Assembly: GCA_947473805.1 (NCBI GenBank)
Contig: CANJGB010000003.1
Span: 1-64,000 of the forward strand
Origin: Alphaproteobacteria bacterium
GTDB lineage: Bacteria; Pseudomonadota; Alphaproteobacteria; Ferrovibrionales; Ferrovibrionaceae
Length of the DNA: 64,000 nucleotides
Direction: 5' to 3'
Part shown: positions 25,033-33,622 of the stretch, one piece after another
Layout: each line of letters opens with the position of its first letter
How positions within the stretch are numbered: position 1 is the first letter of the stretch
The notes under the pieces: generated by a model
What the model saw: only the letters and a program-made list of their open reading frames with translations
What the model was told of the DNA's origin: nothing
Database searches by the model: none
Made by a program: the position numbers and the translations under genes

Positions 25033-25773
25033 ATGGCGCGTGGCGCCTTCAGACGGCGGATTATGGCCTGGACCGAGCCCGGTCGCGCGTTCGCGGCGAT
25101 CGAGGACGACCTGCACCATTTCCGCATCGACCTGCGGCACGATGGCGAGAAGGTCGTCGCCATTGGCGGCACGCCGGTGCGCGTGCCATGGACCTCGTGT
25201 CCCGGCGCGGTCGACATGCTGTCCTCTTTTGTGGGCGAGGCGCTGGCGCCATCGCCCGGCCTGCGCAAGTCAGGCGTGGTGGCCAGCCACCAGTGCACCC
25301 ACATGTTCGACATCGTGAAGATCGCCATGGCCCAGGCGCTGCGCGGTGGCAGGCGGCAGTACGATATCGAGGTGCTGGACCGCATCGACACCGAGACCCG
25401 CGCGACGATCCGCCGCGATGGCGAGCTGGTCTTTTCCTGGGATGTGCGCGGCAATCTGGTAACCGGCCCCGCCACCTTTGCCGGCCACGACATTACCGGC
25501 CGGGCAATCTGGCCCGAGGGGTCGGTGCCCGATGCCGATGCCCTGGAGACGGCCCTGGTGCTGCGCCGCGGGCTGCTGGTTGCCTATTATCGCATCCTGC
25601 GGCCGACCGCCCTGGTCGCCTCCGACATGCCGCCGCGCTTCCAGGGCCTGTGCCACAGCTTCCAGCCAGGCATCGCCCCGACCGGCCTGAAGGTTGCAGG
25701 GCATGAGCAGTATTTCGACGAACGCCCAAACGATCTATTGATTGACCTCGCGCCGGTTCCGGTACCGGCCTAG
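25033..25773 (+). CDS. DUF2889 domain protein
   Basis: The 246-residue protein matches DUF2889: FAAIEDDLHHFRIDLRHDGE, PWTSCPGAVDMLSSFVGEAL, SHQCTHMFDIVKIAMAQAL and DIEVLDR. The strongly conserved Cys and His residues (TSCPGA, QCTHMFD) could bind metal. The family is often encoded beside acyl-CoA ligases, and here it diverges from one. No activity is established. GGAGG precedes the ATG at 25033; upstream in-frame starts lack a site. It is predicted to be cytoplasmic. Confidence 0.85.
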   Translation: MARGAFRRRIMAWTEPGRAFAAIEDDLHHFRIDLRHDGEKVVAIGGTPVRVPWTSCPGAVDMLSSFVGEALAPSPGLRKSGVVASHQCTHMFDIVKIAMAQALRGGRRQYDIEVLDRIDTETRATIRRDGELVFSWDVRGNLVTGPATFAGHDITGRAIWPEGSVPDADALETALVLRRGLLVAYYRILRPTALVASDMPPRFQGLCHSFQPGIAPTGLKVAGHEQYFDERPNDLLIDLAPVPVPA

Positions 25774-25788
25774 CCACAGGTGACCGCC

Positions 25789-27249
25789 ATGCTGAAGCTC
25801 AAGGATCCGTCGCTGCTGAAGTCGCTCTGCTACATCGACGGCAAGTGGGTGGGCGCCGACGGCGGCGAGACCATCAACGTCGACAATCCGGCGAGCGGCG
25901 AGACGATCACCACCATCCCCAAGATGGGCACCATGGAAACCCGCCGCGCCATCGAGGCGGCCGACCGCGCGCTGCCCGGCTGGCGGGCGATGACCGCGAA
26001 GGAGCGTGCAAGCATCCTGCGCAGGTGGTTCGATCTGATGCTGGCGAACCAGGACGACCTCGCCATCATCATGACCGCCGAACAGGGCAAGCCGCTGGCC
26101 GAGGCCAAGGGCGAGATCGCCTATGCCGCCAGCTTCATCGAATGGTTCGCCGAGGAGGGCAAGCGCGTCTACGGCGATGTCATCCCGAGCTTCCGCCGCG
26201 ACGCGCGCATCGTGGTGCTGAAAGAACCGATCGGCGTCTGCGCCGCAATCACGCCGTGGAATTTCCCCTCGGCCATGATCGCGCGCAAGGCCGGCCCGGC
26301 GCTGGCCGCCGGCTGCACCATGGTGGTGAAGCCCGCGACGCAGACGCCGCTGTCGGCCCTGGCCATGGCCGAACTCGCGGCGCGTGCAGGCGTGCCGGCC
26401 GGCGTGTTCTCGGTCGTCACCGGTTCGGCGGCGCAGATCGGCGACGAGATGTGCGCCAACCCCATCGTGCGCAAGCTGACCTTCACCGGCTCGACCGAGA
26501 TCGGCAAGAAGCTGATTGCCAAGTGCGCCGCGACGGTAAAGAAGACCTCGATGGAGCTGGGCGGCAATGCGCCGTTCATCGTGTTTGACGACGCCGACCT
26601 CGACGCTGCAGTGGAGGGCGCCATCGCGTCCAAGTTCCGCAACACCGGGCAAACCTGCGTCTGTGCCAACCGCCTGCTGGTGCAGGACGGGGTGTATGAG
26701 GCCTTCGCGGCCAAGCTGGCGACGCGGGTGAAGGCGCTCCGCATCGGCGACGGGCTCAAGGGCGAAACCGACCAGGGTCCGCTGATCGACATGAAGGCGG
26801 TGGCCAAGGTCGAGCAGCACATCGCCAACGCCCTATCGATGGGCGCGAAGGTGGCGGTTGGCGGCCATCGCCACGCGCTGGGCGGCTCTTTCTTCGAGCC
26901 CACCGTGCTGACCAACGTGACGCCCGCCATGGCGGTCGCGAAGGAGGAGACGTTCGGGCCACTGGCGCCCCTGTTCCGCTTCACCGACGAGGCTGACGCC
27001 GTTCGCCTGGCCAATGACACCGAGTTCGGCCTCGCCGCCTATTTCTACAGCCGCGACATCGGCCGCATCTGGCGCGTGGCCGAGAAGATGGAATACGGCA
27101 TCGTCGGGATCAATTCCGGCATCATCTCCACCGAAGTGGCGCCGTTCGGCGGCATGAAGGAAAGCGGCACGGGTCGCGAAGGCTCGAAGTACGGCATCGA
27201 GGACTTCCTCGAGATCAAGTACCTGCTGATGGCCGGGCTGGACAAGTAA
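25789..27249 (+). CDS. gabD: NAD(P)-dependent succinate-semialdehyde dehydrogenase family protein
   Basis: The 486-residue aldehyde dehydrogenase has the cofactor blocks ITPWNFPSAMIARKAGPALA and LTFTGSTEIGKKL, the catalytic Glu in MELGGNAPFIVFDDAD, and the catalytic Cys in FRNTGQTCVCANR, followed by EETFGPLAPLF. It is closest to the GabD group oxidising succinate semialdehyde or similar small semialdehydes, feeding the TCA cycle. AGGTG lies eight bases before the ATG at 25789; the GTG nine bases upstream is a weaker alternative. It follows the DUF2889 gene by 15 bases and is probably cotranscribed. Confidence 0.92.
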   Translation: MLKLKDPSLLKSLCYIDGKWVGADGGETINVDNPASGETITTIPKMGTMETRRAIEAADRALPGWRAMTAKERASILRRWFDLMLANQDDLAIIMTAEQGKPLAEAKGEIAYAASFIEWFAEEGKRVYGDVIPSFRRDARIVVLKEPIGVCAAITPWNFPSAMIARKAGPALAAGCTMVVKPATQTPLSALAMAELAARAGVPAGVFSVVTGSAAQIGDEMCANPIVRKLTFTGSTEIGKKLIAKCAATVKKTSMELGGNAPFIVFDDADLDAAVEGAIASKFRNTGQTCVCANRLLVQDGVYEAFAAKLATRVKALRIGDGLKGETDQGPLIDMKAVAKVEQHIANALSMGAKVAVGGHRHALGGSFFEPTVLTNVTPAMAVAKEETFGPLAPLFRFTDEADAVRLANDTEFGLAAYFYSRDIGRIWRVAEKMEYGIVGINSGIISTEVAPFGGMKESGTGREGSKYGIEDFLEIKYLLMAGLDK

Positions 27250-27262
27250 CGCCCGCACCGGC

Positions 27263-28063
27263 GTGGAAGACCTCTTCTTTCTCCTGTCGAAGGTCTTCTG
27301 GACGGCAGCGCGACCGGGCAATTTCCTGATCCTGGTTGCGGTCCTCGGCCTGCTGCTGGTCTGGTGGCGCCGGCGCCGGATCGGCATGGTTCTGGTCAGC
27401 TGCGGCATTGGCGGCCTGGTTGCGGTCGCGCTGCTGCCGCTGGACCAGGCGCCACTGTGGCTGCTGGAACAGCGCTTTCCAACCGTTCGAACTTTTCCCG
27501 AACGTGTCGATGGCATCATCGTGCTGGGCGGCGCGGTCAGTCCTTTGCTGACAGCCGATCATGACATGCCGTCGCTGAACGAGGCCGCCGAGCGGATGAC
27601 GACCTTCGTTGCGTTGGCCCGCCGCTATCCCGACGCCCGGCTCATTTTCACTGGTGGCAACGGCAATCTGCGGCCGGGCGTTCTGACCGAGGCGCGCGCG
27701 GCACGGCAGCTGTTCGACCAGCTGGGTCTGGCCGGCCGGGAAATTGCGTACGAGGAAGCGTCGCGCAATACCTACGAAAACGCGGTCTTCAGCCGCGCGA
27801 TGATGAAGCCGCAGCCCGGTGAAACCTGGTTGCTGGTCACCTCGGCCTATCACATGCCACGCTCGGTCGGCATTTTCCGGCAGCTGGGCTGGGCCGTGGT
27901 GCCGGTGCCGGTGGGGTACAAGTCCGGCAGGCTGAACAGCGCCACGTTCGCATTCGATCTGGCTAGCAAGCTGGGATATCTCGACACGGCGCTGCACGAA
28001 TGGGCGGGCCTTGTTGCCTACCGGCTGATGGGCCGCACGGACAGCCTGTTCCCGGCGCCCTAG
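27263..28063 (+). CDS. YdcF/SanA-type DUF218 membrane protein
   Basis: The 266-residue protein has two N-terminal membrane helices (about 20-36 and 41-57) and then the DUF218 domain: VDGIIVLGGAVSPLL, YPDARLIFTGGNG, EEASRNTYENAVFSRAMM and WLLVTSAYHMPRSVGIFRQLGW. These are the conserved acidic, Asn and His positions of the YdcF/ElyC family, implicated in envelope and peptidoglycan or lipid-carrier homeostasis. The start is a GTG 13 bases after gabD. The stop codon overlaps the stop of the convergent MgtC-family gene. Confidence 0.9.
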   Translation: MEDLFFLLSKVFWTAARPGNFLILVAVLGLLLVWWRRRRIGMVLVSCGIGGLVAVALLPLDQAPLWLLEQRFPTVRTFPERVDGIIVLGGAVSPLLTADHDMPSLNEAAERMTTFVALARRYPDARLIFTGGNGNLRPGVLTEARAARQLFDQLGLAGREIAYEEASRNTYENAVFSRAMMKPQPGETWLLVTSAYHMPRSVGIFRQLGWAVVPVPVGYKSGRLNSATFAFDLASKLGYLDTALHEWAGLVAYRLMGRTDSLFPAP

Positions 28064-28566
28064 TCCTGCTGCTGCGTTGCTTCGTTCGCCCGCTCCTTCC
28101 GGCCCGATACCCGACTCACCAGCCGTTCCAGTGGCCTGCCAAGGGCGAGCAGCGTCAGCGTCAGGCCAATGCCCATCAGCACAATTGGCCATTGCGACAG
28201 GCCACAGGGGATGCCGAGGGTGGCGGTAACCCAGACGGTCGCCGCCGTCGTCAGCCCCTCGACTTCGCCGGCCTTGTGATTGCGCAGCACCGCGCCGGCA
28301 CCGACGAATCCAATACCAGTTAGAACGCCTGGAATAATGCCTTGGATCACGCGGCTCATGGCTTCGGCATCGCCATGGATGATGTCGAGATTGACGGTCG
28401 CCACCGATACCAGAGCTGCGCCGAGGCCGACCAGTCCCAGCGTGCGCATGCCGGTCGGTTTACCGCGCAGGTCGCGGTCCAGGCCCAGGACCATGCCGGC
28501 AAGGGTGGCGGCGCAGAGGCGGGCGAAGATGTCGAGCGGGTCGATCGCGGAGTCCATGGCGTCCAT
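28060..28566 (-). CDS. MgtC/SapB family membrane protein
   Basis: The 168-residue protein has four to five membrane helices and the MgtC signature: LAGMVLGLDRDLRGKPTGMR followed by TLGLVGLGAALVSVA, then RVIQGIIPGVLTGIGFVGAG and GLTTAATVWVTATLGIPCG. It is the short MgtC form without the C-terminal ACT-like domain. The family modulates the F-type ATPase or Mg-limitation response in pathogens; the role in environmental bacteria is uncertain. AGGA lies five bases before the ATG. Inner membrane. Confidence 0.92.
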   Translation of the reverse strand: MDAMDSAIDPLDIFARLCAATLAGMVLGLDRDLRGKPTGMRTLGLVGLGAALVSVATVNLDIIHGDAEAMSRVIQGIIPGVLTGIGFVGAGAVLRNHKAGEVEGLTTAATVWVTATLGIPCGLSQWPIVLMGIGLTLTLLALGRPLERLVSRVSGRKERANEATQQQD

Positions 28567-28615
28567 GCCGTCCTAACGTGCGCGTTCTCGGTTTGCGAAG
28601 GATCGAGAGGGTGCG

Positions 28616-29415
28616 GTGGCGGAAATTCGCGTGGTGTTCAACGGCCGGGCGGGGGATTCCTCGATCACGCCGGACGAGCTGATGGGCCTGCTGCGTCGCG
28701 CGGGCCATGACGCGGTGCTGCACGATCCCGGACAGATGAAGCTGGGCGAATTTCTACGCGGTCCGATGAAGATGGTCGTGGCGGCAGGCGGCGACGGCAC
28801 GGTCGGCAAGATCGCGCTGGCCCTCACGGGACGTAAGATTCCGCTGGGCATCATTCCGCTGGGGACGGCGAACAATATCGCCGGCTCGCTGGGCGTTTCG
28901 TTCGAGGCGGAAAAGGCCATCCACGCCTGGGCGGTGTCCGATGCCATTGCCTATGATACCGGCCTCGCCGTTGGTCCCTGGCGCGCGAACGTCTGGCCCA
29001 GGCAGTGGCTGAGGCGCCCGACCAAGTGGTCCGCCTTGACGTAAACGGCGAGTCTTTCAGCCTGCACGCCCTCATGGCGGAGATTCTGAATATCGGGCTG
29101 CTGGGGCCGCGCCTGCGCCTGGCGCCCGAGGCGGATGCCCATGACGGTCGGTTCGAACTGGTCGTGGTGCGGCCCGGCGACCGCCAGGCCATGGTCGACT
29201 GGCTGCGGCATCAAAGCCCGCAGCACGAGCCGCCGCCCTTGTTGCGGCAGCAATTCGACCGCCTCCAGCTGCGCTGGCCCGGCAGCCCCGCGCGGTTCGA
29301 CGGCAAGGCCTGGCAGCCGCCGCCGCCGCGCGAGAAGGAAGCGTCGGTCGCCACCGTAACGGCCGCGCCCGGCAGCGTTCACTTTCTGGTGCCGCGCGTC
29401 CGCGCCGGCACGTGA
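28616..29415 (+). pseudogene. Diacylglycerol kinase-type lipid kinase, internally deleted and frameshifted
   Basis: The first frame gives the kinase catalytic domain: VVFNGRAG, then MVVAAGGDGTVGKIALAL, GIIPLGTANNIAGSLG and AIAYDTGLAVGPW, after which it stops making sense. In another frame from about 28975, the C-terminal domain resumes: ARERLAQAVAEAP, VVRLDVNGESFSL, EILNIGLLGPRLRLAPEADA and DGRFELVVV. Compared with intact relatives, several tens of residues between these parts are missing. The gene is therefore probably inactive. Intact proteins phosphorylate diacylglycerol or sphingoid lipids at the membrane. The start is a GTG at 28616. Confidence 0.8.
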
Positions 29416-29471
29416 CTCGGCCCGCCCCGGCGATGCTATAACCCGCCCGCAAACGGTGCGGAGCAGAGGAC

Positions 29472-29885
29472 ATGGCGGCAGGACAGGACATCCCCTCGGG
29501 CTTCACGCCGCTGCAGGTGCTGAGCGCCTTTCCGCAAGCGGTCGGCGCGTTTTATTTCCGCGAGGAGAATGGGCGCGAGGTCATCGCGGTGCGTGCCGAG
29601 GCGCGGCATGCCAATGCCTATGGCGGCGTGCATGGCGGTTTCCTGCTGACCCTGGTCGATATCGCGCTGACCTATAAGCGCGGCGTTACCCTGTCGCTTA
29701 CCACCGACTTTGCCGGCGCGGCCCAGGTCGGCGACTGGATCGAGGCGCATGTGGATGTGCAGAAGACCGGCAAGTCGACGATTTTTGCCAATTGCTTCGT
29801 CTTCGCGCACGGTGAGCGCATCATGCACGCGAGCGGCGTGTTCCGCCTGCCGAAGGTTGCGCCCGCGCGGCCGACCGACGCTTAG
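29472..29885 (+). CDS. PaaI-family hotdog thioesterase
   Basis: The 137-residue hotdog-fold protein has the motif HANAYGGVHGGFLLTLVDIA, with the His-Gly-Gly and Asp of PaaI-type acyl-CoA thioesterases, followed by SLTTDFAGAAQVGDWIEAHV. It should hydrolyse an acyl-CoA, probably aromatic or medium-chain, as a tetramer in the cytosol. Its stop overlaps the stop of the convergent crotonase gene. It sits 56 bases after the broken lipid kinase, without obvious functional linkage. Confidence 0.88.
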   Translation: MAAGQDIPSGFTPLQVLSAFPQAVGAFYFREENGREVIAVRAEARHANAYGGVHGGFLLTLVDIALTYKRGVTLSLTTDFAGAAQVGDWIEAHVDVQKTGKSTIFANCFVFAHGERIMHASGVFRLPKVAPARPTDA

Positions 29886-30664
29886 CCTTTCTTTTTGCCC
29901 ATCACCTTCGCGACGCGTGCGGAATTGTCGCGCAGCATCAGTGGCGTGTTGACGATGCGCTCGACATTGCGGGCGCCCTGCCGGTCCAGGTCGTAGCAGA
30001 GTTCGATGGCCAGTTTCGCCGCGCCCTGCACCTCGGCGGGGCGGGTGGTCAGGCGGCGGCAGAAGTCCCAGACCTTCGCGTCGAACACGTCGTCTGGCCA
30101 CACCGCCTGGACGAAGCCGGCAATCTGCGCCGTGCGGGCATCGAGCTGTTCGCCGGCCATGCTGAGCCATTTCGACCAGCCGATGCCGCACAGCCGGGTA
30201 AGGCGACTGGTGCCGCCGCTGCCGGCGATGACGCCGAGGTCGATTTCCGGCAGGCCGAACACGGCGCTCTCCGATGCCAGGCGGAAGTCGCACGAGCCCG
30301 CCAGTTCGACGCCGAGGCCGAGGCACGGCCCCTGGATCGCGATGACGACGGGTTTCTCCACCGCCTCGATCTCGTCGTTCAGCAGATGGTCGCGGCGGTA
30401 GTCGCGCCGCAGGTCGGTCATCGACATGTCGCCCTTTCCGCCCGCCTTGCCCATGCCGGTTTCGACGATATCGACGCCCGACGTGAAGTACTTGCCCTCG
30501 GCGCGGATCAGCAGGACGCGCAGGTCGGCCCGGTCGCGCAGGTCCGCGACGGCGGCCTCGATCACCGCCCGCATCTCGCGATTGACCGCATTCAGCTTTT
30601 TCGGCCGGTCGAGGGTGACGATGGCAATGCCATCGCGGTCCTCGCGCCGCGCAAACTCGCTCAT
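29882..30664 (-). CDS. Enoyl-CoA hydratase/isomerase family protein
   Basis: The 260-residue crotonase has the oxyanion-hole segments YFTSGVDIVE and GPCLGLGVELAGSCDF. Both acid-base glutamates typical of hydratases are present, in GVELAG and in FGLPEIDLGVIAGSGG. The start ATG at 30664 has GGCAGGAG upstream; the longer frame is not used. It diverges from the IclR-type regulator across about 130 bases and is a likely target of it. It probably hydrates an enoyl-CoA in the pathway served by the 30-35 kb genes. Confidence 0.9.
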   Translation of the reverse strand: MSEFARREDRDGIAIVTLDRPKKLNAVNREMRAVIEAAVADLRDRADLRVLLIRAEGKYFTSGVDIVETGMGKAGGKGDMSMTDLRRDYRRDHLLNDEIEAVEKPVVIAIQGPCLGLGVELAGSCDFRLASESAVFGLPEIDLGVIAGSGGTSRLTRLCGIGWSKWLSMAGEQLDARTAQIAGFVQAVWPDDVFDAKVWDFCRRLTTRPAEVQGAAKLAIELCYDLDRQGARNVERIVNTPLMLRDNSARVAKVMGKKKG

Positions 30665-30796
30665 GGTTTTCAATCTCCTGCCTGATTTTCGGCCCGGCCG
30701 GGCGGCGTTGACCGCACGCCCGGGACGCGCGAGACTAATCCGGACAAGTGCCGGCGTCTTGCGCAAGAAGCACATCGGGAGCGAAGCCAGGGGGCG

Positions 30797-31618
30797 GTGG
30801 TCCAGGCCATGCTGCAGATCGAACGGTTGAGCCGCGGCGAATGGGCGAGCGTGCGCAGTGGCGACGAGCGGCGCGAGATCAGCCTGGTAAAGTCAGGCTC
30901 GCGCGTCCTCGAAGTGCTCGAATACTTCAAACGCGCGCAGCGACCGGCCCGCGCCATTGAAATCGGCGAAACACTTAAACTTCCAAAATCGAGCGCGAAC
31001 GTTCTGCTCAAGACGCTGGTCGAGACGGGCTACCTGACCTTCGACGCGCGGTCTAAATGCTATTTCCCGTCGCTCCGGGTGCTTCGGCTCGGCAACTGGC
31101 TGCAGCCCGATCCTCACGGCGCGCCGCGCTTTTTCGGCCTGATGCAGGAATTGTCGCAGGCGACCGGTGCAGGCTGCGGCGTGTCGGTGCAGAACGGGTC
31201 GTACGTCCAGTTCGTCGCCATCGTCGATGGGCCCGGCTACATGCCGGCCGAGCGCGTCGAGGGCGGCAAGATTCCCATTATCGGCTCCGCCTCGGGCGGC
31301 GCGCTGCTGACCGTGAAGTCCGATGCCGAGATCGCGGCCATCGTCCGGATGTCGACCGGTCATAAATCGACGCAGGAATATCGTGCCGTATTCGAACAGG
31401 TGCGTCGCCAGGCCGAGAAGTTCCGCGCCCAGGGCTTTGCGGCGACGTTCGGCGGTATCGACCGCGAGATTGCCTCGATCGCGGTTATGCTGCCGCGGAT
31501 CGTGGGCAATGTGCCGATGACCCTGGGCTGTGGCGGCGAAAGCCTGTTCGCCTATCGCGGTCGCGAGAACGAGGTGGCCGACGTCATGCGCCGCATCATT
31601 CGGAATCATTTCGCCTAA
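30797..31618 (+). CDS. IclR-family transcriptional regulator
   Basis: The 273-residue protein has an N-terminal winged helix (LVKSGSRVLEVLEYFKRAQR, then AIEIGETLKLPKSSANVLLKTLVETGYL). The IclR effector domain follows, with VDGPGYMPAERVEGGKIPI and AAGGALL-like SASGGALLTV, and C-terminal AATFGGIDREIASIAVMLPR. It is a ligand-responsive regulator, usually of adjacent catabolic genes. The start is GTG 30797 or ATG 30809; neither has a strong site. It diverges from the enoyl-CoA hydratase and precedes the binding protein, NTF2-like, SDR and oxocamphor-hydrolase-like genes, its probable regulon. Confidence 0.88.
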   Translation: MVQAMLQIERLSRGEWASVRSGDERREISLVKSGSRVLEVLEYFKRAQRPARAIEIGETLKLPKSSANVLLKTLVETGYLTFDARSKCYFPSLRVLRLGNWLQPDPHGAPRFFGLMQELSQATGAGCGVSVQNGSYVQFVAIVDGPGYMPAERVEGGKIPIIGSASGGALLTVKSDAEIAAIVRMSTGHKSTQEYRAVFEQVRRQAEKFRAQGFAATFGGIDREIASIAVMLPRIVGNVPMTLGCGGESLFAYRGRENEVADVMRRIIRNHFA

Positions 31619-31679
31619 ACACCAATCCGCCGCACCGGTTCACAGGTATGAATTCAGGCCAGGTGAAGCTGTCGCCGCG

Positions 31680-31707
31680 TTGACTCGCGCGAGGCGGTCT
31701 TACTAGC
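31680..31707 (+). promoter_or_regulatory. Possible sigma-70 promoter of the binding-protein operon
   Basis: TTGACT at 31680-31685 is followed, 15 bases later, by TACTAG in the 180-base gap between the IclR gene and the solute-binding protein. The spacing is shorter than the ideal 17 bases, so activity may depend on a regulator. This is a weak assignment from sequence alone. Confidence 0.25.
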
Positions 31708-31798
31708 TGTTCTCCTGCCGGCGGCGAGGGCCGCTCTCCCGCCGGGAAGCCATAACCAAAAACAAGCCGCGGACCGGCAAACCTCGGGAGAAACGAAT

Positions 31799-33019
31799 AT
31801 GCGCGCAGTCGCCATGGCTGGGCTCCTTGCCCTCAGTGTCGCGTCCTTGCCCATGCTCGGCGCACGGGCCGACGAACTCGACAACCACGTCATCAAGATT
31901 GGCGTCCTGACCGACTTCTCCAGCCAGTTTGCCTTCTACACCGGCAAGTACGCGCTGCAGGCGGTCCAGATGGCGGCCGACGACTTCAAGAAGCTGAAGC
32001 CGAATCGCAAGGTCGAGGTCGTCTCCGCCGATCACCAGAACAAGGGCGACATCGGCTCGACCATTGCGCGGCAGTGGTTCGACGTGGACAAGGTCGACGT
32101 CATCGCCGACCTCGCAAACAGCAGCATCGCGCTGGCGGCGCTGCCGATCGCGACCGAGCGCAAGAAGATCTTGCTGGCGACCACGCCGAACAACATGCGC
32201 ATCACCAACGAACTGTGCAACGGCATGACGGCGCGGTTCGGCGCCGACTCCTACGTGAACAACACCGCGGTCCGGGCGCTGCTGAACCAGGGCGTCAGTA
32301 CCTTGTTTCTCATGTCATGGGACAACGCCTCGGGCGCCGATGCGGAACGGATCGCCACAGAGATGATCAACTCGAACGGCGGCAAAGTGAACGGGACCGT
32401 GCGCTTCCCGTTCGGCGCCGCCGACATGTCGTCGTTCATCCTCCAGGCCAAGGCATCGGGCGCCAAGGGCATCACCATCGGTGCCGGCGGCGGCGACCTG
32501 GTCAATGCGATCAAATCGGCGGCCGAGTTCGGCGTGCTGGGGCCGCAGACCGTGGTTGGTCTCAACATGTCGCTCAGCGACGTGCATGGCCTCGGCCTGC
32601 CGACGGCCAAGGGCATGTACTACTCCGACGGCTTCTACTGGGACCGCACGCCGGAAACCCGCGCGTTCGCGACGCGCTACTTCGAGGCCAACGGCAAGAC
32701 CAAGATGCCCGACAACGTTGCTGCCTCGAACTACTCGGCCACGCTGCACTACCTCAGGGCCGCCGACGCGGTCGGCACGGTCGATGCGGCAAAGGTGATC
32801 GAGCAGATGCAGAAGACCCCCGTCCGCGACCTGTACACCCAGACCGGCACGCTGCGCCCCGACGGGCAGATGGTGCACGAGACCTATTTGCTGCAGGTCA
32901 AGACGCCGGCGGAATCGAAGGGTCCTTGGGATTACCTGAAAATCATCGCCACCATCCCGGCCGAGCAGGCCTACCTGCCGCTTTCGGTCAGCACCTGCCC
33001 GCTGGTCAAGAAGTCCTGA
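31799..33019 (+). CDS. ABC transporter substrate-binding protein (branched-chain amino acid type)
   Basis: The 406-residue protein has a signal peptide (MRAVAMAGLLALSVASLPML then GARAD) and a type I periplasmic binding fold. Blocks are HVIKIGVLTDFSSQFAFYTG, AADDFKKLKPNRKVEVVSAD, GSTIARQWFDVDKVDVIADL and AKASGAKGITIGAGGGDLVN. The LivJ-like family also binds aromatic acids and amides. No permease or ATPase genes are adjacent, so it must use a transporter encoded elsewhere. GGGAG precedes the ATG. A terminator-like hairpin follows the gene. It lies in the IclR-controlled region and probably captures that pathway's substrate in the periplasm. Confidence 0.9.
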   Translation: MRAVAMAGLLALSVASLPMLGARADELDNHVIKIGVLTDFSSQFAFYTGKYALQAVQMAADDFKKLKPNRKVEVVSADHQNKGDIGSTIARQWFDVDKVDVIADLANSSIALAALPIATERKKILLATTPNNMRITNELCNGMTARFGADSYVNNTAVRALLNQGVSTLFLMSWDNASGADAERIATEMINSNGGKVNGTVRFPFGAADMSSFILQAKASGAKGITIGAGGGDLVNAIKSAAEFGVLGPQTVVGLNMSLSDVHGLGLPTAKGMYYSDGFYWDRTPETRAFATRYFEANGKTKMPDNVAASNYSATLHYLRAADAVGTVDAAKVIEQMQKTPVRDLYTQTGTLRPDGQMVHETYLLQVKTPAESKGPWDYLKIIATIPAEQAYLPLSVSTCPLVKKS

Positions 33020-33030
33020 ACCTGTCGTAA

Positions 33031-33069
33031 CCGCGGCCGCGTTCCAAAAGGGACGCGGCCGTCATTTTG
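33031..33069 (+). terminator. Terminator-like hairpin after the binding-protein gene
   Basis: CGGCCGCGT (33034-33042) pairs with ACGCGGCCG (33053-33061) around a 10-base loop, followed by TCATTTT. The U tract is short, so termination may be partial. A partial stop here would set a high ratio of binding-protein mRNA to downstream enzyme mRNA. Confidence 0.6.
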
Positions 33070-33087
33070 TCCAGGGGAGGTCGCACG

Positions 33088-33564
33088 ATGACCGAGCAGG
33101 AACGAATGGCGATCGAACATGCCTGTTCGCGCCTCGTGGTGGAGTTCTACGTCCGCAACGACGACTTCGACAATGCGGCGATCATCAACCAGTTCACCGA
33201 CGACGCGGTGTGGGACCATATCGCCGCCGGCCGGCTGAGCGGCAAGAAGGCGATCACCGACTACCTGAATTCCAAGAACACCAGCGCCGTCATCACCCAT
33301 GGGGCCACGAATATCCTGATCGACGTGATCGACAAGGACCATGCGAAGGGGAAGTGCTACTGGACCTTCTATGCCGGCGCGCCCGGCGTGCCCGCCCCGG
33401 TCGAACTGAAGGGCGTCATGGCGGTCGGCGCCTATGACGACGAGTTCGTCCGCACCGACAAGGGCTGGAAGTTCAAGTACCGCAGGACATCGATCCGATT
33501 CGAGGCCAAGCACCGCAGCGACTACGTCATCTTCAAAAAGGACGTGGCCGCGCCAAAGACCTAG
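33088..33564 (+). CDS. NTF2-like / SnoaL-type protein
   Basis: The 158-residue protein has the cone-shaped NTF2-like pattern: ACSRLVVEFYVRNDDFDNAA, then INQFTDDAVWDHIAAGRLSG and KKAITDYLNS, ending in strands ELKGVMAVGAYDDEFVRTDK and GWKFKYRRTSI. Such proteins include SnoaL cyclases, limonene-epoxide hydrolases, steroid isomerases and aromatic-dioxygenase beta subunits. GGGGAGG precedes the ATG. It lies between the binding protein and an SDR in one direction, so it probably acts on the same cyclic substrate. The reaction cannot be named. Confidence 0.8.
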   Translation: MTEQERMAIEHACSRLVVEFYVRNDDFDNAAIINQFTDDAVWDHIAAGRLSGKKAITDYLNSKNTSAVITHGATNILIDVIDKDHAKGKCYWTFYAGAPGVPAPVELKGVMAVGAYDDEFVRTDKGWKFKYRRTSIRFEAKHRSDYVIFKKDVAAPKT

Positions 33565-33622
33565 GTGACTGGTTGCGCCGCAGAGGCCAGCGTCCTAGCG
33601 TCTCGGCAGGGGAGGAGACGCG

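Noticed and set aside
33034-33068. A strong factor-independent terminator
   Set aside because: Kept only as terminator-like: the stem is good but the U tract is short and interrupted, and the following genes in the same direction seem to belong to the same unit.
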